From the NCBI GenBank assembly GCA_039527025.1, contig BAAAJN010000009.1:112355-176354 (forward strand): 64,000 nt of DNA, read 5' to 3'. This DNA comes from Microlunatus lacustris. GTDB lineage: Bacteria; Actinomycetota; Actinomycetes; Propionibacteriales; Propionibacteriaceae. The first letter of the stretch is position 1; every line of letters begins with the position of its first letter. The translations under genes and the position numbers were made by a program. The notes beneath the pieces were generated by a model. It saw only the letters and a list, made by a program, of their open reading frames with translations. It had not been told where the DNA came from and ran no database searches. This document shows, one piece after another, positions 48,591 through 57,143 of the stretch.

Positions 48591-50033
48591 GTGACCACCC
48601 GCAAGGCCGAACACCCGGACTCCGACGCCGACCCGACGCCGACAGCCAGCCCCACCAGAGCACCGGCAGCAACGGCAGTGTCGCAGCGGCGGCTGGTGGT
48701 CGGGGTCTGCGCGACCATCGTCGCCGTCGCCTTCGAGTCGATCGCGGTGGCCACGGCGATGCCGGTGGCCGCCCGGGACCTCGACGGTTTCGCCTACTAC
48801 GCCTGGTCCTTCTCGGTCTTCGTCATCGGCATGCTGTTCGCCACCGTGGTCGGCGGCCGGCTGGGCGACCGGATCGGCCCGGCCCGGCCGCTGCTGGTCG
48901 GGCTGGTGGTGTTCGCCCTCGGCCTGGTGGTGGCCGGGTCGGCCACCACGATGGCCCAGCTGATCGCCGGCCGGTTCGTCCAGGGGCTGGGCGGGGGCGT
49001 GCTCAACGTGTCGATCTTCGTCTGCGTGGCCCAGGTGTTCGCCCCCAAGGACCGGCCGCGGATGTTCACCTACATCTCCACCGCCTGGGTGCTGCCCGCC
49101 TTCGTCGGCCCGCCGATCTCGGCCTGGCTGACCAACCGGCTCAGCTGGCACTGGGTCTTCTTCGCGGTGCTGCCGCTGGTCGTGCTCGGCGGCGCGCTGG
49201 TGCTGCCGACGATGCTCCGGCTGATGCGCTCGTTCGCACCCACCGCGCCGGTGCCGGGCGCCCGGCCGCCGGCTCCGATCTGGTCGGCGGTCGTGGTCTC
49301 CCTGGCCGCCGCGGCGCTCCAGCTGGCCGGCCAGCGGCTGGACCGGGTCGGGCTGCTGCTGCTCGTCGTCGGCCTGACCGGGTTGCTGGTCGGGCTCCCG
49401 CGGTTGATGCCGCCGGGCTTCCTGCGCTTCCGACGCGGCATCTCGCCGGTGATCATGGTCCGCGGTCTGCTGCCCGGCGCGTTCTTCGGCGGCGAGGCGT
49501 TCATTCCGCTGATGCTCGTCGAGCAGCGGGGGGTGGCCCTCGTGCTCGCCGGGGCGACGCTGACGGTGGGTGCGGTGGGCTGGACCACCGGGTCGTGGAT
49601 CCAGTCCCGGCCCTGGCTGCGGCTGCGCCGCGACCGGCTGATCACGGTCGGCTGCCTGTCGGTGGCCCTCGGCCTGGCCTCGGTCGGCACGCTGGCCTTC
49701 CTCCCCGCCGTCCCCTTCTGGCTCGCCGGGGTCGGCTGGGTCTTCGCCGGCTTCGGGATGGGGCTGTCGGTGTCGAGCACCTCGCTGGCGGTGATGACCC
49801 TGTCGGCGGAGGCCGAGCAGGGCCGGAACGCGTCCTCGCTCAACCTCTTCGACGCCTTGGGCTCCAGCGTGTTCGTGGGCATCGCCGGCTCGCTGTTCAA
49901 CGCCCTGCACCCCGGCGGTGACCTGCCGCTCACCTTCGGCGTCCTGCTGCTGGCCATGATGGTGATCGCCCTGCTCGCCGCCCTGGCCAGCCTGCGGATC
50001 GGCGTCGTCCGGAACGAGTTCGCCGCGCCCTGA
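48591..50033 (+). CDS. MFS transporter, drug/metabolite exporter type
   Basis: This 480-aa protein has about 12-14 predicted helices. The start is hydrophilic (~35 residues), then VGVCATIVAVAFESIAVATAMPVAARDL, and motif A appears as GGRLGDRIGPARPLL between helices 2 and 3. GRFVQGLGGGVLNVSIFVCVAQVF resembles motif B/C regions of DHA-type exporters. It most likely exports a small molecule by proton antiport. The substrate cannot be judged. It lies between DUF3039 (divergent, 74 bp) and the helicase (62 bp downstream). Confidence 0.87.
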   Translation: MTTRKAEHPDSDADPTPTASPTRAPAATAVSQRRLVVGVCATIVAVAFESIAVATAMPVAARDLDGFAYYAWSFSVFVIGMLFATVVGGRLGDRIGPARPLLVGLVVFALGLVVAGSATTMAQLIAGRFVQGLGGGVLNVSIFVCVAQVFAPKDRPRMFTYISTAWVLPAFVGPPISAWLTNRLSWHWVFFAVLPLVVLGGALVLPTMLRLMRSFAPTAPVPGARPPAPIWSAVVVSLAAAALQLAGQRLDRVGLLLLVVGLTGLLVGLPRLMPPGFLRFRRGISPVIMVRGLLPGAFFGGEAFIPLMLVEQRGVALVLAGATLTVGAVGWTTGSWIQSRPWLRLRRDRLITVGCLSVALGLASVGTLAFLPAVPFWLAGVGWVFAGFGMGLSVSSTSLAVMTLSAEAEQGRNASSLNLFDALGSSVFVGIAGSLFNALHPGGDLPLTFGVLLLAMMVIALLAALASLRIGVVRNEFAAP

Positions 50034-50095
50034 CGCGCCCGGGGCGCCCGCGCGCGGTGCCGGTCCGGACCGCCGCAGGTCCTAGACTCGGCGGA

Positions 50096-51877
50096 ATGTC
50101 TGCCCAGCCCGACCCCGCCTCCGCCGCGGGTGCTGCCGCAGCCATCGCCGCCTCCGGGCTGCCCCCGGCCTTCCCCGCCCGGGCCGCCTGGGGCACCGCC
50201 AAGAGCCTGCGGGCGTGGCAGGCGGCGGCGCTGCAGCGGTACTTCGACGAGAACCCCCGTGACTTCCTCGCCGTCGCCACCCCGGGTGCCGGCAAGACGT
50301 CGTTCGCCCTCACCCTCGCCTCGAACCTGCTGGCCCGCCGCCAGATCGACCGCATCATCATCGTGGCCCCGACGGAGCACCTGAAGACGCAGTGGGCCGA
50401 GGCCGCGCACCGGATCAACCTGGCCATCGACCCGAACTTCGGGGTCAAGCAGGGGAGGACGAGCCGCGACTACCAGGGCATCGCGCTGACCTACGCCGGC
50501 GTGGCGGTCAACCCGCTGGCGCTGCGGATCCGCACCGAGGGCTTCAAGACCCTGGTCATCCTCGACGAGGTGCACCACGCCGGCGACGCGCTCAGCTGGG
50601 GCGAGGCCGTCCGGGAGGCGTTCGAGCCGGCCGCCCGGCGGCTGATGCTGACCGGCACGCCGTTCCGCTCCGACACCAACCCCATCCCCTTCGTCCGCTA
50701 CGAGCCCGACGGCGCGGGTGTGCTGCGCTCCCGGGCCGACTACGCCTACGGCTACGGCGAGGCGCTGGCCGACGGCATCGTCCGGCCGGTGCTGTTCATG
50801 GCCTACTCCGGCGACCTGCACTGGCGCACCAGCGCCGGCGACGAGGTCTCCGCCCGGCTCGGCGGGCCGCTGACCAAGGACCTGGCCAGCCAGGCGCTGC
50901 GCACCGCCCTGGACCCCCAGGGGTCGTGGATCCCGGCCGTGCTCAAGGCCGCCGACACCCGGCTGAGCGAGGTCCGCGCCCACGTGCCCGACGCGGCCGG
51001 GCTGGTCATCGCCACCGACCAGACGGCGGCCCGGGCCTACGCCTCGCTGCTCAAGGCCGTCACCGGCACCGCCTCGACGCTGGTGCTGAGCGACGAGCCC
51101 CGGTCGAGCAAGAAGATCTCCACCTTCGCCGAGGGCGACAGCCGCTGGATGGTCGCGGTCCGGATGGTGTCCGAGGGCGTCGACGTGCCCCGGCTGGCCG
51201 TCGGGGTCTACGCGACCTCCACATCGACCCCGCTGTTCTTCGCCCAAGCGGTCGGCCGGTTCGTCCGCGCCCGGAGCAAGGGGGAGACCGCCTCGGTGTT
51301 CGTGCCCAGCGTGCCCACGCTGCTGCTGCACGCGTCGGAGATGGAGAAGGAGCGCGACCACGTGCTGCGTGCGCCCAAGGAGGTCGACGAAGCCGACCTG
51401 CTGGTCGAGGCCGAGCGGACCGAGAGCGAGCGCGACCTGCCGGAGGGGGAGTTCACCGCTCTGGGCAGCGAGGCCGACTTCGACCGGGTCGTCTTCGACG
51501 GCGCGGACTTCGGGCTCACCACCCAGTCCGGCAGCGACGAGGAGGCCGACTACCTCGGCCTGCCCGGACTGCTGGAGCCCGACCAGGTGAAGGACCTGCT
51601 GCGCCGGCACCAGGCCAACCACCTGTCCCGGGCGCCCCGGGAGACGGCTGCACCCGTCCCGTCGGCCAGCACCCACGAGGAGCTCCGGGCCCTGCGCAAG
51701 GAGCTCAACGGTCTGGTCGCGGCCTGGCACCACCGGACGGACCTGCCGCACGGCGTGGTGCACGCGCAGCTGCGCTCGGCGTGCGGGGGACCGCCGACGG
51801 CGATCGCCAGCGCCGAGCAGCTGCAGGAGCGGATCGACCGCATCCGGGAGTGGGCGGTCACCGGCCGCCGGGACTGA
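50096..51877 (+). CDS. Superfamily 2 DEAD/DEAH-type helicase
   Basis: This 593-aa protein has helicase motif I TPGAGKTSFAL near residue 65, motif II DEVHH, motif III-like LTGTPFR, and the C-terminal RecA domain with MVSEGVDVPRLAVGVYAT (motif V) and QAVGRFVRAR (motif VI). An Asp/Glu-rich stretch after residue 430 and an HTH-like C-terminal helix pair (LRALRKELNGLVAAWHH) follow. It resembles an actinobacterial family of unknown role, probably DNA or RNA remodelling. TAGACT (50083-50088) lies 7 nt from the ATG at 50096, so the message is probably leaderless. Confidence 0.88.
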   Translation: MSAQPDPASAAGAAAAIAASGLPPAFPARAAWGTAKSLRAWQAAALQRYFDENPRDFLAVATPGAGKTSFALTLASNLLARRQIDRIIIVAPTEHLKTQWAEAAHRINLAIDPNFGVKQGRTSRDYQGIALTYAGVAVNPLALRIRTEGFKTLVILDEVHHAGDALSWGEAVREAFEPAARRLMLTGTPFRSDTNPIPFVRYEPDGAGVLRSRADYAYGYGEALADGIVRPVLFMAYSGDLHWRTSAGDEVSARLGGPLTKDLASQALRTALDPQGSWIPAVLKAADTRLSEVRAHVPDAAGLVIATDQTAARAYASLLKAVTGTASTLVLSDEPRSSKKISTFAEGDSRWMVAVRMVSEGVDVPRLAVGVYATSTSTPLFFAQAVGRFVRARSKGETASVFVPSVPTLLLHASEMEKERDHVLRAPKEVDEADLLVEAERTESERDLPEGEFTALGSEADFDRVVFDGADFGLTTQSGSDEEADYLGLPGLLEPDQVKDLLRRHQANHLSRAPRETAAPVPSASTHEELRALRKELNGLVAAWHHRTDLPHGVVHAQLRSACGGPPTAIASAEQLQERIDRIREWAVTGRRD

Positions 51878-51977
51878 CCCGGACCCGGCTCGCCCGGGGT
51901 GGGCGGGCGGCTCCGCTGGTGCCGTCCAGCGCCGTCGTGGTCCGGTAGGTTGTGCCGTCCGTTCAGAGAGGATGCGC

Positions 51978-53291
51978 ATGAAGATCTCGGTCATCGGCTG
52001 TGGGTACCTCGGGGCCGTGCACGCGGCGTCCATGGCGCAGCTGGGCCACGACGTCGTCGGGGTCGACGTGGACGCGGGCAAGATCGAGGCCCTGGCCGCC
52101 GGATCCGCGCCCATCTTCGAGCCCGGGCTGGAGGACCTGCTCCGCGCCGGTACCGCCGCCGGCCGGCTGCGCTTCTCGACCGACCCGGCCGACGTCCGGG
52201 GCGCCCAGGTGCACTTCGTGGCCGTCGGCACCCCGCAGCGGCGCGGTGAGAACGCCGCGGACCTCACCTACGTCGACGCCGCGATCGAGGGCCTGCTGCC
52301 GCACCTGGCCCCCGGCGACCTGGTCGTGGGGAAGTCGACCGTCCCGGTGGGCACCGCCGAGCGGTTGCAGGCGCGGCTGGACGAGTCGGGCTGCGGAGCG
52401 GTGCTGGCCTGGAACCCCGAGTTCCTGCGCGAGGGGTTCGCCGTCCAGGACACGATCAGCCCCGACCGGCTGGTCTACGGCGTCCTGGCCGGAGAGCGCG
52501 GTGAACGGTCCCGGGCCCTGCTCGACGAGGTCTACGCGGAGGCGCTCGGCCGGGACACGCCGCTCATCGTGACCGACTTCGCCACCGCCGAGCTGGTCAA
52601 GGTCTCCGCCAACGCGTTCCTGGCCACCAAGATCTCCTTCATCAACGCCATGGCCGAGATCGCCGACGCGGCCGGCGGCGACGTGACCGCCCTGGCCGAC
52701 GCCATCGGCCACGACGCCCGGATCGGCCGCCGCTTCCTCAACGCGGGGATCGGCTTCGGCGGCGGCTGCCTGCCCAAGGACATCCGGGCCTTCGCCGCCC
52801 GGGCCGAGGAGCTCGGCCGCGGCGAGTCGACCGCCTTCCTCAAGGAGGTGGACGCGATCAACCTCCGGCGGCGCCAGCAGATGGTCGACATGGTGGTCGA
52901 GGCGCTGGGGGGCAGGGTGTTCGAGAAGAAGGTCACCGTCCTCGGTCTGGCGTTCAAGCCGGAGTCCGACGACGTCCGCGACTCACCGGCTCTGGACGTG
53001 GCGGTGCGGCTGAACGGGCTCGGCGCCCGCGTCGTCGCCACCGACCCCGCCGCGATCCCGAACTCCCTGCGGCTGCACCCCCAGCTCGGCTTCGCCACGG
53101 ACACCCGGGACGCGCTGCGCGGCGCCGACGCCGTCGTGCTGGTCACGGAGTGGCCCGAGTACCGCAACCTCGACCCCGTCGCGGTCGGGGAGCTGGTGGA
53201 GGCGCGGTTGGTGCTCGACGGTCGCAACGTCCTCGACGCAGCGGCGTGGCGAGCAGCCGGCTGGACGTACCGGGGGATGGGCCGCCCCTGA
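51978..53291 (+). CDS. ugd: UDP-glucose 6-dehydrogenase
   Basis: This enzyme oxidises UDP-glucose to UDP-glucuronate with two NAD+. The 437-aa protein has the N-terminal Rossmann motif ISVIGCGYLGAVHA, the PEFLREGFAV substrate block, NAFLATKISFINAMAEI with the catalytic Lys, and GFGGGCLPKDIRAF with the thioester-forming Cys at residue 264. The C-terminal UDP-binding domain shows LGLAFKPESDDVRDSPAL. The ATG at 51978 was preferred over 51972 because the GAGAGG site needs about 6 nt spacing. UDP-glucuronate could feed an envelope polysaccharide. It stands alone. Confidence 0.93.
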   Translation: MKISVIGCGYLGAVHAASMAQLGHDVVGVDVDAGKIEALAAGSAPIFEPGLEDLLRAGTAAGRLRFSTDPADVRGAQVHFVAVGTPQRRGENAADLTYVDAAIEGLLPHLAPGDLVVGKSTVPVGTAERLQARLDESGCGAVLAWNPEFLREGFAVQDTISPDRLVYGVLAGERGERSRALLDEVYAEALGRDTPLIVTDFATAELVKVSANAFLATKISFINAMAEIADAAGGDVTALADAIGHDARIGRRFLNAGIGFGGGCLPKDIRAFAARAEELGRGESTAFLKEVDAINLRRRQQMVDMVVEALGGRVFEKKVTVLGLAFKPESDDVRDSPALDVAVRLNGLGARVVATDPAAIPNSLRLHPQLGFATDTRDALRGADAVVLVTEWPEYRNLDPVAVGELVEARLVLDGRNVLDAAAWRAAGWTYRGMGRP

Positions 53292-53366
53292 CACGACGGG
53301 GCACTTCGGCATTCGTGCCGCTCCTGGATGCGTGAGCCTTCGCACGTCCTGAACTGGGCCCAGCCC

Positions 53367-53391
53367 GTGTGAGGACGGCACGGGCGGGTAT
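53367..53391 (+). promoter_or_regulatory. SigB/SigF-type stress promoter candidate
   Basis: GTGT (53367-53370), a 15-bp spacer and GGGTAT (53386-53391) match the actinobacterial SigB/SigF pattern GTTT-N14-16-GGGTAT apart from one base. The site lies 38 bp before the ATG of the membrane protein at 53429. A second, similar promoter occurs at 54037. Confidence 0.6.
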
Positions 53392-53428
53392 CTGGAAGAG
53401 TCCGCACACACCAGCCACGAGGAGCACC

Positions 53429-53983
53429 ATGAAGACCAATGTCATCTCTCGTTCGCTGCACGACGTCGGCCTCTCCGCCTGGTTCGGCGGGACCCTTGCC
53501 AACGCCGTCGCCCTGAACCGCGCGGCCTCGGCCGCCAGCGACGCCCGCTCGACCGGCGCAGTCTCCAACGCCGGCTGGGACGCCTGGACCCCGGTCAACG
53601 CCGTCGCCATCGGCGCCCACCTCGTGGGCTCGGTCGGCCAGCTCGTCGGCAACCGCCAGCGCGTCGCCGGCCAGCAGGGCGTCGGCGCCATGTCGGTCGT
53701 GAAGACCGTCGTGACCGTCGCCAGCCTCGGTGCCACCGGCTACAGCCGGGTGCTCGGCCGCAAGGTCTCCGACCACGGTGCTGTTCCCGCCGCCTCCGGC
53801 ACCGAGCCGGCCGCGACCACGCCGCCCGAGGTCGCCAAGGCCCAGAAGCAGCTCCAGCTGCTGCAGTGGGTCATCCCGGCCCTGACCGGCACCCTGCTGG
53901 TCATCAGCAGCTACGCCGGCGAGCAGCAGCGCCCCACCTCGGTCTTGTCCGGGGTGAGCGACCGGCTCAAGATCGGCCGCTGA
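53429..53983 (+). CDS. Small membrane-associated stress protein, unknown family
   Basis: This 184-aa protein begins MKTNVISRSLHDVGLSAWFGGTLA. It has three or four moderately hydrophobic helices, with the sequences AVAIGAHLVGSVGQLVGN, VVKTVVTVASLGATGYSRVLG and LLQWVIPALTGTLLVISSYAGEQQ. I have seen similar proteins annotated only as hypothetical in Geodermatophilus-like genomes. GAGGAGC precedes the ATG. A SigB-type promoter 38 bp upstream and the following PRC-barrel stress gene suggest a role in desiccation or general stress. Function is otherwise open. Confidence 0.68.
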   Translation: MKTNVISRSLHDVGLSAWFGGTLANAVALNRAASAASDARSTGAVSNAGWDAWTPVNAVAIGAHLVGSVGQLVGNRQRVAGQQGVGAMSVVKTVVTVASLGATGYSRVLGRKVSDHGAVPAASGTEPAATTPPEVAKAQKQLQLLQWVIPALTGTLLVISSYAGEQQRPTSVLSGVSDRLKIGR

Positions 53984-54036
53984 ACCAGCCTGCCCCAACG
54001 TACGGGGGGTCATCGGGGAAACTTCCGGTGACCCGC

Positions 54037-54095
54037 GTTTGGGTTGCCCGGTCCCGGGTAACCCCTGTCATCGGGACGGCGTTTACACCGTAAAC
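54037..54095 (+). promoter_or_regulatory. SigB/SigF-type promoter plus palindrome before the PRC-barrel gene
   Basis: GTTT (54037-54040), a 15-bp spacer and GGGTA (54056-54060) fit the general-stress sigma pattern well. Twenty bases further on, GTTTAC-ACC-GTAAAC (54081-54095) is a perfect inverted repeat, AT-rich against its background, which could bind a repressor or activator in the 5' leader. Confidence 0.68.
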
Positions 54096-54133
54096 AGCGG
54101 TGACCGCGAGACCGTCCCAGGAGGAGCACCATC

Positions 54134-55054
54134 GTGAGCCTGACCACTGACCAAGCACGCACGCTCGCCGGGTCCGGCGGGAACGTCGTCTCCACCGACG
54201 GCGGCAAGATCGGCGGGATCGGCCAGATCTACCTGGACGACTCCACCGGCGACCCCACGTGGGTGACCGCCAAGACCGGCCTGTTCGGGACCAAGGAGTC
54301 CTTCGTCCCGCTCGAGGGCGCTCGCGTCCAGGGCGACGACGTCGTCGTGGGCTACGACAAGGACAAGGTCAAGGACGCCCCGCGCGTCGACCCCGACGGC
54401 TCCCTCTCCCCGGAGGAGGAGGACTCGCTCTACAGCTACTACGGCCTGGGCAGCGGCTCGACCGGCGCCGGCTACGCGGACTCGACCTCCGGCACCACGG
54501 GGACCGAGACCGGCATCGCCAGCGGCTACGTCGAGAACGCCTCGGACGCTGACTACTCCGAGACCGCCACCACCGGCGGCACCGGCACCGGGACCGGCTT
54601 CGCTGCCGGCACCGGGACCGACCGCGGCCTGGACACCGACCGCGGCACCGTCGGCCACGACACCTCGGGCCCGACGACCGACGACGCCATGACCCGCTCC
54701 GAGGAGCAGGTCACCGTCGGCACCACCCAGCGGGAGACCGGTCGGGCGCGGCTGCGCAAGTACGTCGTGACCGAGAACGTCACCCAGACCGTCCCGGTGA
54801 GCCACGAGGAGGTGCGGCTCGAGCGCGAGCCCATCACCGAGGGCAACCGCGGCGACGCCTACGACGGGCCCGCCATCAGCGAGGAGGAGCACGAGGTCGT
54901 CCTCCACGCCGAGCAGCCGGTCGTCCAGAAGGAGGCCGTCCCGGTCGAGCGCGTGCGCCTCGACAAGGAGACGGTGACCGACCAGGAGACCGTCTCGGAA
55001 GAGGTCCGCAAGGAGCAGATCGAGCTCGACGGCGACGCCGACACGAGGCGCTGA
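54134..55054 (+). CDS. PRC-barrel and DUF2382 domain stress protein
   Basis: This 306-aa protein has an N-terminal PRC-barrel (residues ~15-90, with KIGGIGQIYLDDSTGDPTWV), a Gly/Thr/Ser-rich linker (about 95-190), and a C-terminal DUF2382 domain (about 195-300) with RLRKYVVTENVTQTVPVSHEE and EEHEVVLHAEQPVVQKEAVP. The pair is common in soil and desert actinomycetes, often in several paralogous copies, and is tied to stress. It is very acidic, as is usual for the family. The GTG at 54134 has AGGAGGAG upstream. The SigB-type promoter fits a stress role. Confidence 0.92.
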   Translation: MSLTTDQARTLAGSGGNVVSTDGGKIGGIGQIYLDDSTGDPTWVTAKTGLFGTKESFVPLEGARVQGDDVVVGYDKDKVKDAPRVDPDGSLSPEEEDSLYSYYGLGSGSTGAGYADSTSGTTGTETGIASGYVENASDADYSETATTGGTGTGTGFAAGTGTDRGLDTDRGTVGHDTSGPTTDDAMTRSEEQVTVGTTQRETGRARLRKYVVTENVTQTVPVSHEEVRLEREPITEGNRGDAYDGPAISEEEHEVVLHAEQPVVQKEAVPVERVRLDKETVTDQETVSEEVRKEQIELDGDADTRR

Positions 55055-55080
55055 CCCCGGTCGTCTGAACCGGAGATCCT

Positions 55081-55112
55081 GCCGCCGCTCCCCTAGGCTG
55101 GGGAGCGGCGGC
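55081..55112 (+). terminator. Strong hairpin terminator after the PRC-barrel gene
   Basis: A perfect 13-bp stem (55081-55093 with 55100-55112) closes on TAGGCT, 26 bp after the stop. A second hairpin with an 8-bp stem (55125-55132 with 55138-55145) follows, so the region carries a double structure. The loop also resembles a -10 hexamer (TAGGCT), but no -35 fits. Confidence 0.65.
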
Positions 55113-55186
55113 AGTTCCACGTCCGGAGCCGGCACGACCGGCTCCTGACCGGCGCGGGACCGCCGCACGAACGACGAGGAGATCCC

Positions 55187-55804
55187 ATGAGCAGCGCAGT
55201 CAACCCCAGCACCGGTGACCGTCGTCCCGGCCCCGCTCCGGGTGGTCCGGGCCACCAGGAGCTGGTCGCCCGGCAGAAGGAGCAGTTCGGCGGGATGAAG
55301 TTCGGCTGCTCGTTCTTCGGCTGGCTCACCGCCACCGGGACGGCCGTCCTGCTGACCGCGCTGCTGGCGGCGATCGGTGCGGCACTGGGTGTCAACGGCA
55401 TGTTCGGGACCCAGCCGGCCGAGGACCAGATCCGCACCATCGGCCTGGTCAGCGGCATCGTGCTGCTGGTGGTGGTCCTGGTGGCCTACTTCGCCGGCGG
55501 CTACGTCGCCGCCCGGATGGCCCGCTTCAGCGGGGTCAAGCAGGGCCTGGGCGTCTGGCTGTGGGCGCTGATCTTCACCGTCGTCGTCGGGGTGCTCGGG
55601 TTCATCGCCGGCAACCAGGTCGACCTGATGAGCCGGGCCAACGGGCTGCCCCGGCTGCCCGTGGACAACGACGCCATGACCGGCGGCGGCATCATCACCA
55701 TCGCAGCGGTCGTCCTGATCAGCCTGGTCGGCGCCCTGCTGGGCGGACTGGCCGGGATGCGCTACCACCGCCGGGTCGACCGGGCCGGCTTCGACGAGGT
55801 CTGA
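55187..55804 (+). CDS. Small multi-span membrane protein
   Basis: This 205-aa protein has a hydrophilic N-terminus (residues 1-40, Pro/Gly-rich) and four predicted helices: FFGWLTATGTAVLLTALLAAIG, IGLVSGIVLLVVVLVAYFAGGYVA, LWALIFTVVVGVLGFIAGN and IITIAAVVLISLVGALLGGLAG. FAGGYVAARMARFSG in helix 2 resembles the TIGR04086/YrzE-like membrane family. No enzymatic motif. GAGGAGAT precedes the ATG. Its position after two stress genes hints at a similar role, but no shared promoter was found. Confidence 0.72.
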   Translation: MSSAVNPSTGDRRPGPAPGGPGHQELVARQKEQFGGMKFGCSFFGWLTATGTAVLLTALLAAIGAALGVNGMFGTQPAEDQIRTIGLVSGIVLLVVVLVAYFAGGYVAARMARFSGVKQGLGVWLWALIFTVVVGVLGFIAGNQVDLMSRANGLPRLPVDNDAMTGGGIITIAAVVLISLVGALLGGLAGMRYHRRVDRAGFDEV

Positions 55805-55814
55805 TCCATCCCGC

Positions 55815-55835
55815 CCTGCTCGCGCGAGGAGCAGG
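55815..55835. terminator. Hairpin between convergent genes
   Basis: CCTGCTC (55815-55821) pairs with GAGCAGG (55829-55835) across a 7-base loop, between the membrane-protein stop and the convergent ctaG gene 60 bp on. The 7-bp stem is modest, so the call is tentative. Confidence 0.45.
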
Positions 55836-55894
55836 CCGACCCGGTTCCGGGCCGTCCTGCGGCGGTCCTGCCCACGCCACGAGCGGAGCCGGGC

Positions 55895-56686
55895 TCAGCC
55901 GGTCGGCAGCGGCCGGGGGACGGGGGCCCGTCTCGAGCCGGAGCCGGCGAACCAGCTCCGGCAGAGCAGGACGGCCAGCACCAGCTCGACCGCGTCACCC
56001 GCGTAGTACATGATCATCGCGCCCGCCTCGGCGGTGGCGGCGTCCACGGCGGCCGGCGGCTCGGCGTAGAGCGACTTGGCCAGGATCCCGTGCGCGGCGA
56101 GCGCCACCACCAGGACGACCGCGCGGTGCAGGTGGGAGCGCCGGTGGGGGAGCGGGTCGCGACCCACCAGCACCGCGGCCAGCAGGTAGCCGGCCAGCAC
56201 CAGGTGGACGTGCACGAGCAGGTGGACGCCGGGCGAACTGTGCGTCCAGCCGAGCAGCGGGGTCCGGTAGAGCAGCCACAGCCCGCCGAGGTCCAGCAGC
56301 ACCGCGACGGCGGGCTCGGTGAGCACCCGGAGCGGGCGGCTCCGCAGCACGCCGGTCAGCCGCCGGGCGGCGTGCACCGGCAGGGCTCGCAGCGCCAGCG
56401 TGACCGGCGCCCCCAGGACCAGCAGCAGGGGTCCGAGCATCCCGACGAGCACGTGCGCGACGGCGTGCGCCCGGAAGTCGGCGTGCGCCGCGGCAGCCAG
56501 CGGGCCCACCGAGCCCGCCACGACGGCCAGGGTCCCGGCCAGCCAGCAGAGGGTCCGCGCCACCGGCCACGACCGCCGGCCGGCCTCGCGCCGGACCGCG
56601 AGCAGGTAGCCGGCTACCGCCGGGACCGCGACCAGCAGCGCCAGCAGCACCGTCGGGTCGAGCCCGTGGCCGCCGTGCTCAGCCAC
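55895..56686 (-). CDS. ctaG: Cytochrome c oxidase assembly protein, CtaG (caa3) family
   Basis: This 263-aa membrane protein belongs to the caa3_CtaG family that supports copper insertion into cytochrome oxidase. It has about seven helices and conserved His positions: AVAHVLVGMLGPLLLVLGAP, LLVHVHLVLAGYLLAAVL and HRAVVLVVALAAHGILAKSLY. The C-terminal MIMYYAGDAVELVLAVLLC is typical for the family. It overlaps DUF2243 by 8 bp at its start, so the two are translationally linked. Oxidase structural genes are not in the window. Confidence 0.9.
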   Translation of the reverse strand: MAEHGGHGLDPTVLLALLVAVPAVAGYLLAVRREAGRRSWPVARTLCWLAGTLAVVAGSVGPLAAAAHADFRAHAVAHVLVGMLGPLLLVLGAPVTLALRALPVHAARRLTGVLRSRPLRVLTEPAVAVLLDLGGLWLLYRTPLLGWTHSSPGVHLLVHVHLVLAGYLLAAVLVGRDPLPHRRSHLHRAVVLVVALAAHGILAKSLYAEPPAAVDAATAEAGAMIMYYAGDAVELVLAVLLCRSWFAGSGSRRAPVPRPLPTG

Positions 56687-57143
56687 CGGCGGGGACGCCC
56701 CGGCGGTCGCGTCGGGCCACCAGCACGCCGACCACGACGAGCACCACCGCCACCAGGTTCCAGACGAGGTCGTAGGGCAGCAGGTCGACGTCGTAGCGGA
56801 TCTGGTGCAGCCCGAGCAGCTTGTGCTGGACGGTGCCGTCGTAGAGCTGGAAGACCCCGGCCCCGACCAGCAGCCCGCCGACCCAGCGGGCCGTCCGCAG
56901 CTCGTCGCGCCGGCGCAGCGCGGCGAACCAGAACAGCCCGGCCACGACGGCGAACCAGCCGAAGGCGTGGAACAGCCCGTCGGAGACCAGACCCGCCTCC
57001 GGCGTCGAGCGGTCGTAGAAGTGGTGCCAGTGCAGCAGCTGGTGGAAGACGGTCTCGTCCACGAAGGCCGCCACCCCCACCCCGACGAGGACGCCGGACC
57101 ACCAGCTGGCCGCCCGGGGTTCCTGGCCGGTCCGCCGGCTCAC
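56679..57143 (-). CDS. DUF2243 membrane protein
   Basis: This 154-aa protein has four predicted helices and the DUF2243 signature FVDETVFHQLLHWHHFYD near residue 35, with further conserved His in LYDGTVQHKLLGLHQIRYDV. The clustered His residues could bind a metal. DUF2243 is commonly adjacent to ctaG in actinomycetes, in agreement with a role in copper or oxidase assembly. The GTG start at 57143 overlaps the mannitol dehydrogenase stop by 4 bp. Confidence 0.9.
   Translation of the reverse strand: MSRRTGQEPRAASWWSGVLVGVGVAAFVDETVFHQLLHWHHFYDRSTPEAGLVSDGLFHAFGWFAVVAGLFWFAALRRRDELRTARWVGGLLVGAGVFQLYDGTVQHKLLGLHQIRYDVDLLPYDLVWNLVAVVLVVVGVLVARRDRRGVPAGG

Noticed and set aside
49070..52267. Very long minus-strand open frame across the MFS, helicase and ugd genes
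   Set aside because: It spans three recognised plus-strand genes and their intergenic gaps, so it is only a compositional shadow.
53300..53320. Terminator hairpin after ugd (CGGCA-TTCG-TGCCG)
   Set aside because: The 5-bp stem with a TTCG loop is too short to call with confidence and no T-run follows.
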